Assembly (NCBI RefSeq): GCF_027257975.1
Contig: NZ_JANZKX010000001.1
Span: forward strand, 682,001-746,000
Length of the DNA: 64,000 bases
Origin: Pelomonas sp. BJYL3
GTDB lineage: Bacteria; Pseudomonadota; Gammaproteobacteria; Burkholderiales; Burkholderiaceae_C
Direction of reading: 5' to 3'
Of this stretch, positions 8,713 to 17,293 are shown piece after piece; the stretch's first letter is position 1, and every line of letters begins with the position of its first letter. Both the position numbers and the translations under genes were made by a program. Under the pieces are notes generated by a model. It did no database searches. It was given only the letters and a program-made list of their open reading frames with translations, and had not been told where the DNA came from.

Positions 8713-10131
8713 ATGGAACATTCCACTCAAGAAACCCTGCAACTGGCCTTTGAGACCCAGCGCGTCGCCTATGCGCGGGAGCCCATGCCCAGCCTGGCGG
8801 TGCGCAAGGACCGCCTGCGGCGGCTCATCACCATGACCCGGCTGAACGAGCAGGCGCTGTGCGAGGCCATCGCGCAGGACTTCGGCCATCGTGCGCATCA
8901 GGAAACCCAGCTGGCCGAGGTCTTCACCAGCATCACCGGCGCCGAGCACGCCATCAAGCATCTGCGCGGCTGGATGAAGACCCGCCGCATGCCCACGGCC
9001 CTGCACTTCATGCCCGGCAGCAATGCCCTGATGCCCCAGCCCCTGGGCGTGGTGGGCATCATCGCGCCCTGGAACTACCCCTACTACCTCACCGCCGGTC
9101 CCGCCATCGCCGCGCTGGCCGCCGGCAACCGCGTGATGATCAAGCCCTCCGAGTTGACGCCCGCCACCTCGGCCCTGATGGCCCGTATGGTGGCCGCCCA
9201 CTTCAGCCCCGAGGAAATGACCGTGCTGACCGGCGACGCCGACCTCGCCCGCGCCTTCTCCGCCCTGCCCTTCGACCACCTTTTCTTCACCGGCTCCACC
9301 GCCGTCGGCCGCCACGTGGCCCAGGCCGCGGCGAAGAACCTCACGCCGGTCACGCTCGAGCTGGGCGGCAAGTCGCCCGCCATCTTCGACCGCAGCTGCA
9401 AGCTGGAGCTCAGCGCCTCCCGCCTGGCCTACGGCAAGCTGCTCAATGCCGGCCAGACCTGCGTCGCCCCCGACTACGTGCTCGCCCCGCGCGACCTGGT
9501 CCGCCCCCTGGCCGAAGCCGTGCTGCGCCACTGGCGCCGCATGGTGCCCACGGTGCACGCCAACCCGGACTACACCAGCATCGCCACGCCCCGCCACCGC
9601 GCCCGCCTGCAGCAGTTGCTGGACGACGCCAAGGCCCAGGGCGCCGAGCTCCTGCCCAGCCATCCGCAGGAGCTGGACCCCGGCGCCGGCCGCAAGCTCA
9701 CCCCTCATGTGGTGCTGGACGCCAAGCCCTCCATGCAGCTGATGCAGGAGGAGATCTTCGGCCCCGTCCTGCCCATCCTGCCCTATGACAGCCTGGACCA
9801 GGCCATCGCCCAGGTGAACGCCGGCGATCGCCCGCTGGCCCTCTACTTCTTCGGCGAGGACGCACAGGCGCGCGAGCAGGTGCTCAGCCAGACCCACGCC
9901 GGCGGCGTGACCATCAACGACTGCATCTGGCACCTCGGCCAGGAGTCCCAGCCCTTCGGTGGCGTGGGCGCCAGCGGCATGGGGGCCTATCACGGCGAAT
10001 GGGGCTTCGACACCTTCAGCAAGCTCAAGCCCGTCTTCGTCCAGTCCCGCTTCGCCGGCACCCGGCTGTTCCAGCCGCCCTACGGCGAGACCTTCAAGAC
10101 CGTCTTCGGCCTGCTGCGCAAGATCGTCTGA
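8713..10131 (+). CDS. Aldehyde dehydrogenase, coniferyl-aldehyde dehydrogenase type
   Basis: A 472-residue NAD(P)-dependent aldehyde dehydrogenase that oxidises an aldehyde to its carboxylic acid. The PWNYP cofactor-binding turn, the FTGSTAVGR loop, the general base E216 in ELGGKSP and the nucleophile C250 in NAGQTC are visible. The overall shape, with a short N-terminus and the ending SRFAGTRLFQPPYG, is that of the coniferyl-aldehyde dehydrogenase/fatty aldehyde subgroup. AAGGAGACC precedes the ATG. It stands alone, rightward, beside the ketosynthase block; it could feed a fatty or aromatic acid to the GH3 enzyme, but that link is speculative. Confidence 0.85.
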   Translation: MEHSTQETLQLAFETQRVAYAREPMPSLAVRKDRLRRLITMTRLNEQALCEAIAQDFGHRAHQETQLAEVFTSITGAEHAIKHLRGWMKTRRMPTALHFMPGSNALMPQPLGVVGIIAPWNYPYYLTAGPAIAALAAGNRVMIKPSELTPATSALMARMVAAHFSPEEMTVLTGDADLARAFSALPFDHLFFTGSTAVGRHVAQAAAKNLTPVTLELGGKSPAIFDRSCKLELSASRLAYGKLLNAGQTCVAPDYVLAPRDLVRPLAEAVLRHWRRMVPTVHANPDYTSIATPRHRARLQQLLDDAKAQGAELLPSHPQELDPGAGRKLTPHVVLDAKPSMQLMQEEIFGPVLPILPYDSLDQAIAQVNAGDRPLALYFFGEDAQAREQVLSQTHAGGVTINDCIWHLGQESQPFGGVGASGMGAYHGEWGFDTFSKLKPVFVQSRFAGTRLFQPPYGETFKTVFGLLRKIV

Positions 10132-10263
10132 GTTCGGGCAGTACGCCCGGTGCGGCGCCAGCAAGGCTTCGCCGTCACGCCCTCGATCGGTCAGCGCAGC
10201 GGCCGGGCCCTTGGACAGGCGCTGCCGGACGAGGATGCAAGCCCCATGCCCGCGCCGAATGCG

Positions 10264-11193
10264 TCAGGCGCGCTTCTCTACCAGCACCTCCCAACCACCG
10301 ACCAGCTTGTAGGATCGGCCCAAGAGATGCCATGGCGCCTTGAGCGAGTAGGCCGCCAGGGTTTTCAGGAAGTTCTCGCCAAAGCTTGTTTCGACAATCG
10401 AAGGCTGGCTCTGCAGCATGCGGAAAGTGCCTTCCGCAACGACGTGGTCAAAAAAAGCTTCCCAGAACTGCTGGCCCAGGTCATGGACATGGCCCGGATA
10501 GGTCAGGTCCAGCCTGACCCCGACCCGGGCCGCCAGACGCATCAGCGGCACCATGTAAGGGGTCCGGGCATAGAAGAGACCGCCCTTCTCCACCAGCCTC
10601 AGACAGCGATCCAGGACCTCCCGGGGTCTGGGGATGTGTTCGAGCACCGCGCTCGCAATCACGAAGTCATGCGGGCTGCTGACGTTCTCGAGAGCGTCGA
10701 CCTTGGTGATCGAGATGCGCGCGTCAAGCGGCTGGATGACGGTCCTGTTGTAGTCCACGACGGAGATGTCCACCTTTTCGACACCGTTCCTGAGCAGCTC
10801 AAGGGCCACCGCATGGGAGATGGAACCATCCCCACCACCAAAATCCAGCATGGACACCCCGTGACTGCGCCTGTGCCGCAGGTACTTGACGGCAAGGTGC
10901 CTGCCGAATCTGGACACGCCATGGAAGGTGATCTTGTGGCTTGCCTCGGCCAGCTGAGGCGACTGGTAATAGGCACCGTAGTACGCGTCCAGCGCGCTGT
11001 CCGTAGGCATCCTCGAGGCGCTGGCCGCATGGCAGCGAGCACATTCCAGCAGGAAGACCTCGGGCGCGTCCTGCAGCTTGACAACCGGATTCCGGTCAGC
11101 TGATCCGCAGAACGGGCATGCCGGATCAGGCGGTTCCAGCTGCCCGGCATTCAGATGCACCGAATGGTGGAAACCCGTGGCGCTGATTTTCAT
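10264..11193 (-). CDS. SAM-dependent methyltransferase with N-terminal zinc ribbon
   Basis: A 309-residue class I methyltransferase. The N-terminus has two CxxC pairs (C26/C29 and C51/C54) that would bind one zinc. The SAM-binding motif I is LDFGGGDGS at 116-124. The layout of a CxxC...CxxC ribbon followed by a Rossmann methyltransferase is common in O-antigen, sugar and natural-product methylation loci. The start is a clear ATG. Inside the gene, 10501-10519 contains a perfect inverted repeat (GGTCAGG, 5-nt spacer, CCTGACC) related to the repeat motif found elsewhere in the window. Downstream of it on the same strand nothing is co-transcribed; upstream lies a second methyltransferase. Substrate unknown. 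Confidence 0.8.
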   Translation of the reverse strand: MKISATGFHHSVHLNAGQLEPPDPACPFCGSADRNPVVKLQDAPEVFLLECARCHAASASRMPTDSALDAYYGAYYQSPQLAEASHKITFHGVSRFGRHLAVKYLRHRRSHGVSMLDFGGGDGSISHAVALELLRNGVEKVDISVVDYNRTVIQPLDARISITKVDALENVSSPHDFVIASAVLEHIPRPREVLDRCLRLVEKGGLFYARTPYMVPLMRLAARVGVRLDLTYPGHVHDLGQQFWEAFFDHVVAEGTFRMLQSQPSIVETSFGENFLKTLAAYSLKAPWHLLGRSYKLVGGWEVLVEKRA

Positions 11194-11327
11194 GTGTTTG
11201 TTCCTTTGTCCTTCACTCGGCGAACCACTGCGCTCCCGCAGGCGTCGCGCCGACTTTGACCCTGTCTACGGTGCCGCTGCCAGCCCCGACTCATCGCTGG
11301 GTCGCCCAGCCGGCCCCACAGCCCCCG

Positions 11328-12167
11328 CTAGCGGGCATTGGCGACCAGCAGGCAGCTGCCGCCAAAGACCATGTGACGCCGATGTTCGACATGCCCAAGC
11401 TCCCTTGCAAGCAAGGCATCCAGCAATGCGGCGGCTCGCCCCTGGGGCGGGCGATGGTCTTCCGCGGTTTCCGCGGCATCGTTCCTGGAGCGGCCAATCC
11501 CGAGCCGATAGGGCAGCGCCCTGAACAGAAAGATCGGCAGCGGGAGGAACCTGAAGAGGTAGCTTGAGTACTCCACGGCGAACCCGGCACGCTGCACCAG
11601 GGATGCGATCGACGCCCGGGTGTACCGGCGGAAATGCCCTGCAGCCGCGTCCTCGGCGGACCAGAGCATCCGGTACGCCGGCACTGTCAAGTAAAGTCGC
11701 CCACCCAGCTTGACCAGCTCTCGGATCTCCTTAAGGAATTGCAGATCATCTTCAATGTGCTCGATCACGTCGAAGAGGCCCACCGCACCGAGCGTTGATG
11801 GTTTGAACCCGGCGCTGCGTGTGGTTGCGCAGATCACCGTCGGTATGCCCCGCCGTTTGGCGTTGACGGCGCCGCACGGGCCCGGCTCGACCAGGGCCGT
11901 GTCAAAGCCAGCCTGGTTCAGGCCCCGGCTCACAAAGCCATTGCCGCCACCGATGTCGAAGATCAGCTCACCGCTGCCAGGCGGAAAGTTGCGCACCGCC
12001 GCCGCGATGCAAGCATTGCGATGCCTGAACCAGAACGAGGACTCCTCGATCTGAAGGCAGGCCTCATTGCCGCCGGATGGATAGGAGATGGACTCCTGCT
12101 GGATGCTGCGCCAAATCCCGTCCGGGCCGAGTGTGAGCTGGTCTGCGAGAGTGGATATGTCAAACAC
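11328..12167 (-). CDS. SAM-dependent methyltransferase
   Basis: A class I methyltransferase of about 279 residues. Motif I is FDIGGGNGF at about residues 70-78, a later LFDVIEHIEDD segment matches the acidic motif II region, and GHFRRYT near residue 185 is typical of a Methyltransf_11/23 group found in glycan and lipid loci. I chose the GTG at 12167, which begins VFDIST, because the in-frame ATG at 12290 would add 41 residues of low-complexity sequence with no family character; AGGA lies 11 bases upstream of the GTG, so the start is uncertain. It is followed after 134 bp by the second methyltransferase on the same strand, so they may be one unit. Confidence 0.75.
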   Translation of the reverse strand: MFDISTLADQLTLGPDGIWRSIQQESISYPSGGNEACLQIEESSFWFRHRNACIAAAVRNFPPGSGELIFDIGGGNGFVSRGLNQAGFDTALVEPGPCGAVNAKRRGIPTVICATTRSAGFKPSTLGAVGLFDVIEHIEDDLQFLKEIRELVKLGGRLYLTVPAYRMLWSAEDAAAGHFRRYTRASIASLVQRAGFAVEYSSYLFRFLPLPIFLFRALPYRLGIGRSRNDAAETAEDHRPPQGRAAALLDALLARELGHVEHRRHMVFGGSCLLVANAR

Positions 12168-12435
12168 AGGACTTCTGTTCCTAGAAAGCGCCCCAAGCTG
12201 GTCGTGCAGTGCAAGCCGGTCGCATGCTTGGAGCCCGCTCGCCGGCGGTCGGCATGACCAAGCCCAGGCAAGCTGGCAGCGCAGGGCCAAAGAGAAGCGA
12301 ATCTAGCATCCTCCTGCCTGCCAGTGGCTGGCAGATGCCGGCGCTCCCTGCAACTGCCAGTCACGGCTGGCGGCAGGAACCGTATGCGCAGCAAGCGGCG
12401 TGCGCGGCGCTCGTCGCTCCGGCGTGCGACCGCGC

Positions 12436-13125
12436 TCAATAGCCGGGCGGCCGCTCCTCAGCAGCGGGCTTGCGCGCCTTCGCCTCGATGGCCGTGGAGA
12501 GCTTCACCAGGCCGCCCGCGCCGCTGACCTGCAGCGCCTGTGGTGCTCCGTCCACCAGCTGGTCCACGTGCCAGACGCGCACCCGGGCCGGGCCCTCGGG
12601 CACGCCGGCGAGCAAGACCTGACCCTTGTCGTCGCTGACGGCCGCCCAGGGCGTGTCGCTGACATAGACATGGCCCCGCATGGAGCCGTGCAGGTGGCAG
12701 CCCAGCAGATAGGGCCCGGGCTGGCTCAGCTGCTGGGTGGCGGAGGCCAGGGGCTGGCCCTCTCGCTTGGCCGAGAGCTTGAAGCTGAAGCCCTGGGTCG
12801 GATCGAGGTAGACGCCACCAGGGCCGCTCAGGCCCCCGCGCACGTGGTGGTTCCACTTGTCCAGGTTGGTGAAGGCCACCTTGGCGCCGGGCGACACCAC
12901 GCTCACCTGCGGCTGGAAGCGCATCTGCTGCTGGGTGATGGTCTGCTCCAGGCGCGGGGCGGGCCGGGGGCCGGGCTGCTGGGTGTCCAGCAGCACCACG
13001 GCCTCGGGCAGGGGCTTGCCGGTGCGGTCCAGCACCTGGATCTGCAGGTCGACCGCCCAGGCGGCCGCCGAGACACTCATGAGGCCGGCCAGCAGCACAG
13101 GCCTGGACAAGGGGGAAGAAGGCAT
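12436..13125 (-). CDS. Exported cupredoxin-like (methylamine-utilisation type) copper protein
   Basis: A 229-residue secreted protein. Residues 1-24 form a signal peptide ending AAWA before VDLQIQ. A plastocyanin-like fold is suggested by the type-1 copper ligand pattern: a His in KWNHHVRG, then Cys, His and Met in LGCHLHGSMRGHVYV. The first part resembles the Cna-B-like segment often fused to these proteins. AGGAGA ten bases upstream of the ATG at 13125 fixes the start; the frame extends 22 codons further without a site. The gene carries one exact copy of the 13-mer CAAGACCTGACCC (12613-12625), read in the gene as GGT CAG GTC TTG. Function: probable periplasmic electron carrier or copper binder. 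Confidence 0.75.
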   Translation of the reverse strand: MPSSPLSRPVLLAGLMSVSAAAWAVDLQIQVLDRTGKPLPEAVVLLDTQQPGPRPAPRLEQTITQQQMRFQPQVSVVSPGAKVAFTNLDKWNHHVRGGLSGPGGVYLDPTQGFSFKLSAKREGQPLASATQQLSQPGPYLLGCHLHGSMRGHVYVSDTPWAAVSDDKGQVLLAGVPEGPARVRVWHVDQLVDGAPQALQVSGAGGLVKLSTAIEAKARKPAAEERPPGY

Positions 13126-13238
13126 CGTCTGGGTCTCCTGAAGGGCGGGGGTGGCAGCACGGCAAGGTGGCGCCTGGGGTTTCCTCTCCATCCTAGGCCC
13201 GTCGGGCCCCGCCTCAGCCCCCTAGAATCCCGCCCATC

Positions 13239-13868
13239 ATGTCCATTGCCGACTCCACCGGCCTCTTCCTGGCCTTCCTGGCCCGCCTGATCACGGGCGC
13301 CCAGGGCCACTGGAAAGGCTGCCCGCCCATGGCGGAGCAGCGCATCTACTTCGCCAACCACCAGAGCCATTTCGACTGGGTGCTGATCTGGGCCTCGCTG
13401 CCGCGTGAACTGCGCGCCGCGACCCGGCCCATCGCCGCGCGCGACTACTGGACCTCCAGCCCGCTCAAGACCTGGCTCACCTCCAATGTCTTCAACGCCA
13501 TCTACGTCAGCCGCACCCGCAGCACGCCGGACGAAGACCCGCTGGAGCCCCTGGTCGAGGCCCTGTCCAAGGGGGACTCGCTGGTGATCTTCCCCGAGGG
13601 CACGCGGTCCAACAAAGGCGAGCCGCAGGTCTTCAAGGCCGGGCTCTACCACCTGGCCGAGCAGTTCCCGCAGGTCAAGCTCATTCCCACCTGGATCGAC
13701 AACGTGCAGCGTGTCATGCCCAAGGGCGAGGTCGTGCCCGTGCCCATCCTGTGCACCGTCACCTTCGGCGCCCCTCTGCAGATCCGCGAGGGCGAGGACA
13801 AGCGCGCCTTCCTGGAGCGCGCCCGTGCCGAGGTCATGGCCCTCAAACCCGGCGGGTGGCGCGAATGA
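13239..13868 (+). CDS. PlsC-family lysophospholipid acyltransferase
   Basis: A 209-residue 1-acylglycerol-3-phosphate O-acyltransferase-like protein. The HX4D catalytic motif is NHQSHFD (residues 40-46) and the phosphate-binding motif is FPEGTR (118-123). It would acylate lysophosphatidate or a similar lysolipid at the inner face of the inner membrane. The N-terminus is short and has at most one weak hydrophobic segment. Its stop overlaps the start of the CdsA-like gene as ATGA (13865-13868), so the two should be translated together. This pairing of a PlsC paralogue with a CdsA paralogue suggests a side branch of phospholipid or CDP-lipid metabolism rather than the housekeeping pair. Confidence 0.85.
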   Translation: MSIADSTGLFLAFLARLITGAQGHWKGCPPMAEQRIYFANHQSHFDWVLIWASLPRELRAATRPIAARDYWTSSPLKTWLTSNVFNAIYVSRTRSTPDEDPLEPLVEALSKGDSLVIFPEGTRSNKGEPQVFKAGLYHLAEQFPQVKLIPTWIDNVQRVMPKGEVVPVPILCTVTFGAPLQIREGEDKRAFLERARAEVMALKPGGWRE

Positions 13869-14863
13869 ACGGTCTGCGCTGGCTCAAGTCCCTCAACTCC
13901 AGCGAGCAGGTGGCCTTCCTGTTCGTCATGCTCTTCGGCGCGCTGATGCTCACCAGCATCGGCAGCTTCCTCTTCTCGCTGAAGAAGCGGGCCGAGGACG
14001 AGGATGACAGCGAATGGCACCGCGGCTGGGGCCGCTTCCGCCATGAGCTCAACATGCTGTGGCTCTTCGCCAGCCTGTTCTGGGCGGCCTGGATCTCCGG
14101 CCCGGTGGGCGCGACCCTGCTCTTCGGTGTCTTCAGCTTCCTCGCCCTGCGCGAGTTCATCACGCTGATGCACACGCGCCGCGGCGACCACCGCAGCCTC
14201 ATCCTCGCCTTCTTCGTGATCCTGCCCCTGCAGTACGTGCTGGTGGGCACGCGGCAGTTCGACATCTTCTCGGTGCTGATCCCGGTCTACGCCTTCCTGG
14301 CCATTCCGGTGGCCAGCGCGCTGGCGGACGACCCGCGCCGCTTCCTGGAGCGCAATGCCAAGATCCAGTGGGGCATCATGGTCTGCGTGTACGGGCTCTC
14401 GCATGCGCCGGCCCTGCTGCTGCTGGACTTTCCCGGCTTCAAGGGCCGCGGCGCCTTCCTGCTCTTCTACCTCGTGATCGTGGCTGCCTGCGGGCAGATC
14501 GCCCAGTACCTGGCCGCCAAGCGCCTGCGCCGCCGGCCCCTGGCCCGGCGCATCAGCCGCAGCTTCTCCATGCGCGCCTGGTGGGTGGGCACGCTCACGG
14601 CGGCCGTCGTGGGCACCCTGCTGTACTGGATCACGCCCTTCAAGGCCGGCCAGGCCCTGGTGATGTCCTTCATCGCGGCCGGCGCGGGCAGCTTCGGTGC
14701 CCTCGTGATGAAGGCGCTGAAGAAGGACGCCGGCGTCGAGTACTGGGGCAACCGCAGCAACATCACCGGCGCCGTGGGACTGCTGGACCGCATCGCCGTG
14801 CTGTGCTTTGCCGCGCCGGTGTTCTTCCATTCGGTGCGCTGGTACTTCAAGCTGCCGTTATGA
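13865..14863 (+). CDS. CdsA-like phosphatidate cytidylyltransferase paralogue
   Basis: A 332-residue integral membrane protein with about eight hydrophobic segments. The C-terminus (KALKKDAGVEYWGN followed by GAVGLLDRIAVLCFAAP) aligns with the CdsA signature, whose usual form is a lysine-rich loop, KD, then GHGG..DR.D. Here the DR is kept but the GHGG and the final Asp are changed. Housekeeping CdsA makes CDP-diacylglycerol from CTP and phosphatidate; this protein is therefore either a divergent cytidylyltransferase with another lipid or headgroup role, or of altered activity. It overlaps the PlsC-like gene by four bases. The pattern recalls ynbB of enterobacteria. Confidence 0.75.
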   Translation: MNGLRWLKSLNSSEQVAFLFVMLFGALMLTSIGSFLFSLKKRAEDEDDSEWHRGWGRFRHELNMLWLFASLFWAAWISGPVGATLLFGVFSFLALREFITLMHTRRGDHRSLILAFFVILPLQYVLVGTRQFDIFSVLIPVYAFLAIPVASALADDPRRFLERNAKIQWGIMVCVYGLSHAPALLLLDFPGFKGRGAFLLFYLVIVAACGQIAQYLAAKRLRRRPLARRISRSFSMRAWWVGTLTAAVVGTLLYWITPFKAGQALVMSFIAAGAGSFGALVMKALKKDAGVEYWGNRSNITGAVGLLDRIAVLCFAAPVFFHSVRWYFKLPL

Positions 14864-14907
14864 CAACCCCCGAACCTGTCACTCCGTGCCAGGCCCCCCG
14901 AGGGGGT

Positions 14908-14938
14908 CAGGAAACTTGGGGCGGCCCGGCGTTTCCTG
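14908..14938. repeat. Small inverted repeat in a GC-rich spacer
   Basis: CAGGAAAC (14908-14915) and GTTTCCTG (14931-14938) form a perfect 8-bp inverted repeat around a 15-nt GC-rich loop, between the CdsA-like gene and ruvC. There is no T-tract, so it is not a classical terminator. The surrounding CCCCCCGAGGGGG and TTGGGGCGGCCCGG pieces resemble a dispersed palindromic repeat I associate with Comamonadaceae-like genomes. Confidence 0.5.
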
Positions 14939-14963
14939 AGCCCGCGCATTCAAGGACTCAGCG

Positions 14964-15512
14964 ATGAGAATATTGGGCATCGACCCCGGCCTGCAGACCA
15001 CGGGCTTCGGCGTGATCCACGCCGACGGCCCGCGCCTGAGCTATGTGGCCAGCGGCACCATCAAAACCTCAGGCGTGCCCACGGGCGACCTGCCGGGGAG
15101 GCTGAAGATCCTCTATGACGGCATCCGCGAGGTGCAGCAGCGCTACGAGGCGCAGTGCGCGGCGGTGGAGATCGTCTTCGTCAATGTGAACCCACAGTCC
15201 ACGCTGCTGCTGGGCCAGGCCCGCGGCGCGGCGCTCACGGCCCTGGTGTCCTGCGAGCTGCCGGTGTCCGAGTACACGGCCCTGCAGATGAAGAAGGCCA
15301 TTGTCGGGCACGGCCATGCCAAGAAGGACCAGGTCCAGGCCATGGTCCAGCGCCTGCTGAACCTGCCCGGCCTGCCGGGCAAGGACGCGGCCGACGCGCT
15401 GGGCATCGCCATCATGCATGCCCACGCCCGGGTCTCCTTCGAGGCCATGGGCAAGCACACCGCGCTGCAGCGCAGGCAGCATGCGCAGTTCAAGGGTGGG
15501 CGGACGTACTGA
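14964..15512 (+). CDS. ruvC: Holliday junction resolvase RuvC
   Basis: A 182-residue crossover junction endonuclease that cuts four-way junctions symmetrically after RuvAB branch migration. The catalytic acidic residues are visible: D7 in GIDPG, E69 in AAVEIVF, and D141/D144 in GKDAADALG. Length and motifs are those of the standard family. AAGGA precedes the ATG. ruvA and ruvB are not in the window, which is common in Burkholderiales. The gene stands alone between a CdsA-like gene and a frameshifted small gene. Confidence 0.96.
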   Translation: MRILGIDPGLQTTGFGVIHADGPRLSYVASGTIKTSGVPTGDLPGRLKILYDGIREVQQRYEAQCAAVEIVFVNVNPQSTLLLGQARGAALTALVSCELPVSEYTALQMKKAIVGHGHAKKDQVQAMVQRLLNLPGLPGKDAADALGIAIMHAHARVSFEAMGKHTALQRRQHAQFKGGRTY

Positions 15513-15562
15513 TCCCTGCCTCCGCCCTTCTCATCCACATCCCATCCCGCCTCCTGCGCTGC

Positions 15563-15972
15563 ATGCAACACGACTTCGAAGCACTGCTCTCTTTCCTCGG
15601 GCGACTTCCCGCCATCGATCTGCCCGCAGGCCGCGAGTCCATCGGCTACGGCCAGTTCGAGGACGGCAACTGGTGGGTCAAGTTCTCGCTGGACCTCTCA
15701 CATCCGCTGGCGTGGCGTCATGTACAGGAGCTGGGGCATGTACTGAACTACATCTCACCCGACAATCGCCTGCCCATGGCCTTCATCCCTGTCTCCCCCC
15801 GCCCTACATGAATGGCGGGGTGGACTTCCTGTCCTGGGTGCTTGAATCCAGGCTCCCGACCTTCACACCCCAGGCCTGCGCCCAGGTGCTGGAACACCAC
15901 CTGCCCTCACCCGTCGAAAGCCTGGAGGAATGGCTGCTGGACGACGAGGACGAGAGCGCAGAAGAGGCCTAG
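15563..15972 (+). pseudogene. Small conserved hypothetical, broken by a 1-nt frameshift
   Basis: Frame one runs from ATG 15563 (MQHDFEALLSF...) to a TGA at 15809-15811. The frame then shifts, and the sequence from 15808 (MNGGVDFLSWVLESRLP...) continues to 15972 with an acidic tail (DDEDESAEEA). The break lies at a run of six C (about 15795-15800). Adding one C would restore a continuous reading through VSPPPYMNGG and give a protein of about 136 residues, which makes an indel in a homopolymer the simplest explanation. Whether it is a real mutation or a sequencing error cannot be told. The stop and start overlap as ATGA, so two coupled small proteins is the alternative. Function unknown. Confidence 0.7.
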
Positions 15973-16071
15973 GCTGGCTGAGCCCACGCGGCCCGGCCTG
16001 AGGTGCCCGAGCCGCAAGCCCCGCGCCAGCCAGCCCCCTTAGCATGGTCGCTCATTGATCTGGAGCCGCTC

Positions 16072-16683
16072 ATGCTGGGCATCGCCGACTACCCCGCCTT
16101 CGTCATCGCCGTGCTGGTGTTCCTCGCCATCCCCGGCCCGGGCAACCTTGCGCTGATCAGCGCCACCGCCGAGGGCGGGGTGCGCGGTGGCATGGCGGCG
16201 ACGCTGGGCGTGATCCTGGGGGACCAGGTGCTCATGTGGGCCGCCGTCGCGGGCGTGGCGGCCTTGCTCGCGGCCTCGCCCACGGCCTTCAGCGTCGTGC
16301 AGTGGGGCGGCGCGCTCTACCTCGGCTGGCTGGGCTGGCAGATGCTGCGGGCGAAGCCGGGCGAGGCGGCCGCCCTGCAGCTCAAGCCCGGTCACTTCCT
16401 GCGCCAGGCGATGCTGATCACGCTGCTGAATCCCAAGGCCATCGTCTTCTACATGGCCTTCTTCCCGCTCTTCGTCGACCCCGCGCGGCACCGCGGCCTG
16501 CTGACCTTCGCGGTGATGGCCGCCACCATCGCCGCCCTCACCTTCGCCTACGGCCTGGTGGCGGTGCTGCTGGCGCATCGCCTGGGCGAGCGCGTGCGCG
16601 GCAGCCCGCGCATGAGCCTGTGGCTGCGGCGCGTTGCGGGGGTCTGTCTGATCGGGTTCGGGGTGCGGCTGCTGAGCCGCTGA
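16072..16683 (+). CDS. LysE/RhtB-family amino-acid exporter
   Basis: A 203-residue inner-membrane protein with about six transmembrane helices. The PGPGNLALI segment near residue 21 is the hallmark of the LysE/RhtB family, which exports amino acids such as homoserine, threonine or lysine, or related small metabolites. A central LNPKAIVFYMAFFP block is also typical. The ATG at 16072 follows TGGAG by about seven bases and starts just before the first helix; the frame extends 23 codons upstream without membrane or family character. No LysR-type regulator lies next to it, so the substrate is open. Confidence 0.88.
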   Translation: MLGIADYPAFVIAVLVFLAIPGPGNLALISATAEGGVRGGMAATLGVILGDQVLMWAAVAGVAALLAASPTAFSVVQWGGALYLGWLGWQMLRAKPGEAAALQLKPGHFLRQAMLITLLNPKAIVFYMAFFPLFVDPARHRGLLTFAVMAATIAALTFAYGLVAVLLAHRLGERVRGSPRMSLWLRRVAGVCLIGFGVRLLSR

Positions 16684-16703
16684 AGGGCAGAAGCCCCGCG
16701 GCC

Positions 16704-17108
16704 TCAATGTCGACCGAAGGGGTCGCCGGCAAGTGACTCGGTGTGCATCGCACAGACCCACTGGCCGTCGCGCCGGGTCCAGAGGCTGGTGTCATAGGCC
16801 ACCAGCCGGATCGTCCGGCCCTCGAGCTCCAGTTCCTCGCGGACCTTGTAGGCCACGGCCATGACGTCCTCGCTGATGGGGCGCAGGCGCAGCTCCTCGA
16901 TGGAGAAGTCTCTCAGCTCGTAGCTCGCGCCCCGCAGCATCTTCTCCAGCGCTGCCTTGCTCAGCGCTCCGATGCCCTGGGCGCCGACGACCAGGCAGTC
17001 CTCGTCGCTCAGCGAGAGGGCCGTGGCCGCGTCTTTCTCCTTGATGGCATTCCAGTACTGTCTCTCCTTGGCCAGCAGTTCCTGCTGGATGGCGTCGGTG
17101 TTCGGCAT
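16704..17108 (-). CDS. NTF2-like (SnoaL/DUF4440) protein
   Basis: A 134-residue protein of the nuclear-transport-factor-2-like fold. It has an N-terminal helix pair (QQELLAKERQYWNAIKEKD) followed by LSDEDCLVVGAQG and a C-terminal strand VAYDTSLWTRRDGQWVC, typical of DUF4440 proteins, many of which are ligand-binding or ketosteroid-isomerase-like. The start at 17108 follows GGGAGA; 14 further codons upstream are open but unlikely. It is read divergently from the alpha/beta hydrolase. No catalytic role can be assigned. Confidence 0.75.
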   Translation of the reverse strand: MPNTDAIQQELLAKERQYWNAIKEKDAATALSLSDEDCLVVGAQGIGALSKAALEKMLRGASYELRDFSIEELRLRPISEDVMAVAYKVREELELEGRTIRLVAYDTSLWTRRDGQWVCAMHTESLAGDPFGRH

Positions 17109-17293
17109 GGCGGGTCTCCCGGGTTCAAACTGCCTGCGCCAGGGCGGCAATCGGCATGCCAGCGGCCCGCCCGCGCACAGACGGAGGCCGGGGCGCGAGC
17201 CGCCCGCTCCGGCACAATGCGCCAGCCTTCACCGTCCGCATGTCGAGGCCGCCGGCCCGGCGGTCGCTGGGCGTGGGGCATTCATACGGGCTC

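Noticed and set aside
8629-10164. 511-codon minus-strand frame opposite the aldehyde dehydrogenase
   Set aside because: The plus-strand gene has all ALDH catalytic residues; the antisense frame is compositionally biased.
14964-15512. ruvC without ruvA and ruvB as an anomaly
   Set aside because: In many Burkholderiales ruvC is not adjacent to ruvAB, so this is ordinary.
16039-16761. 240-codon minus-strand frame opposite the LysE-type exporter
   Set aside because: The plus strand has the PGPGN motif and six hydrophobic segments; the antisense frame is His/Arg/Gln-rich.
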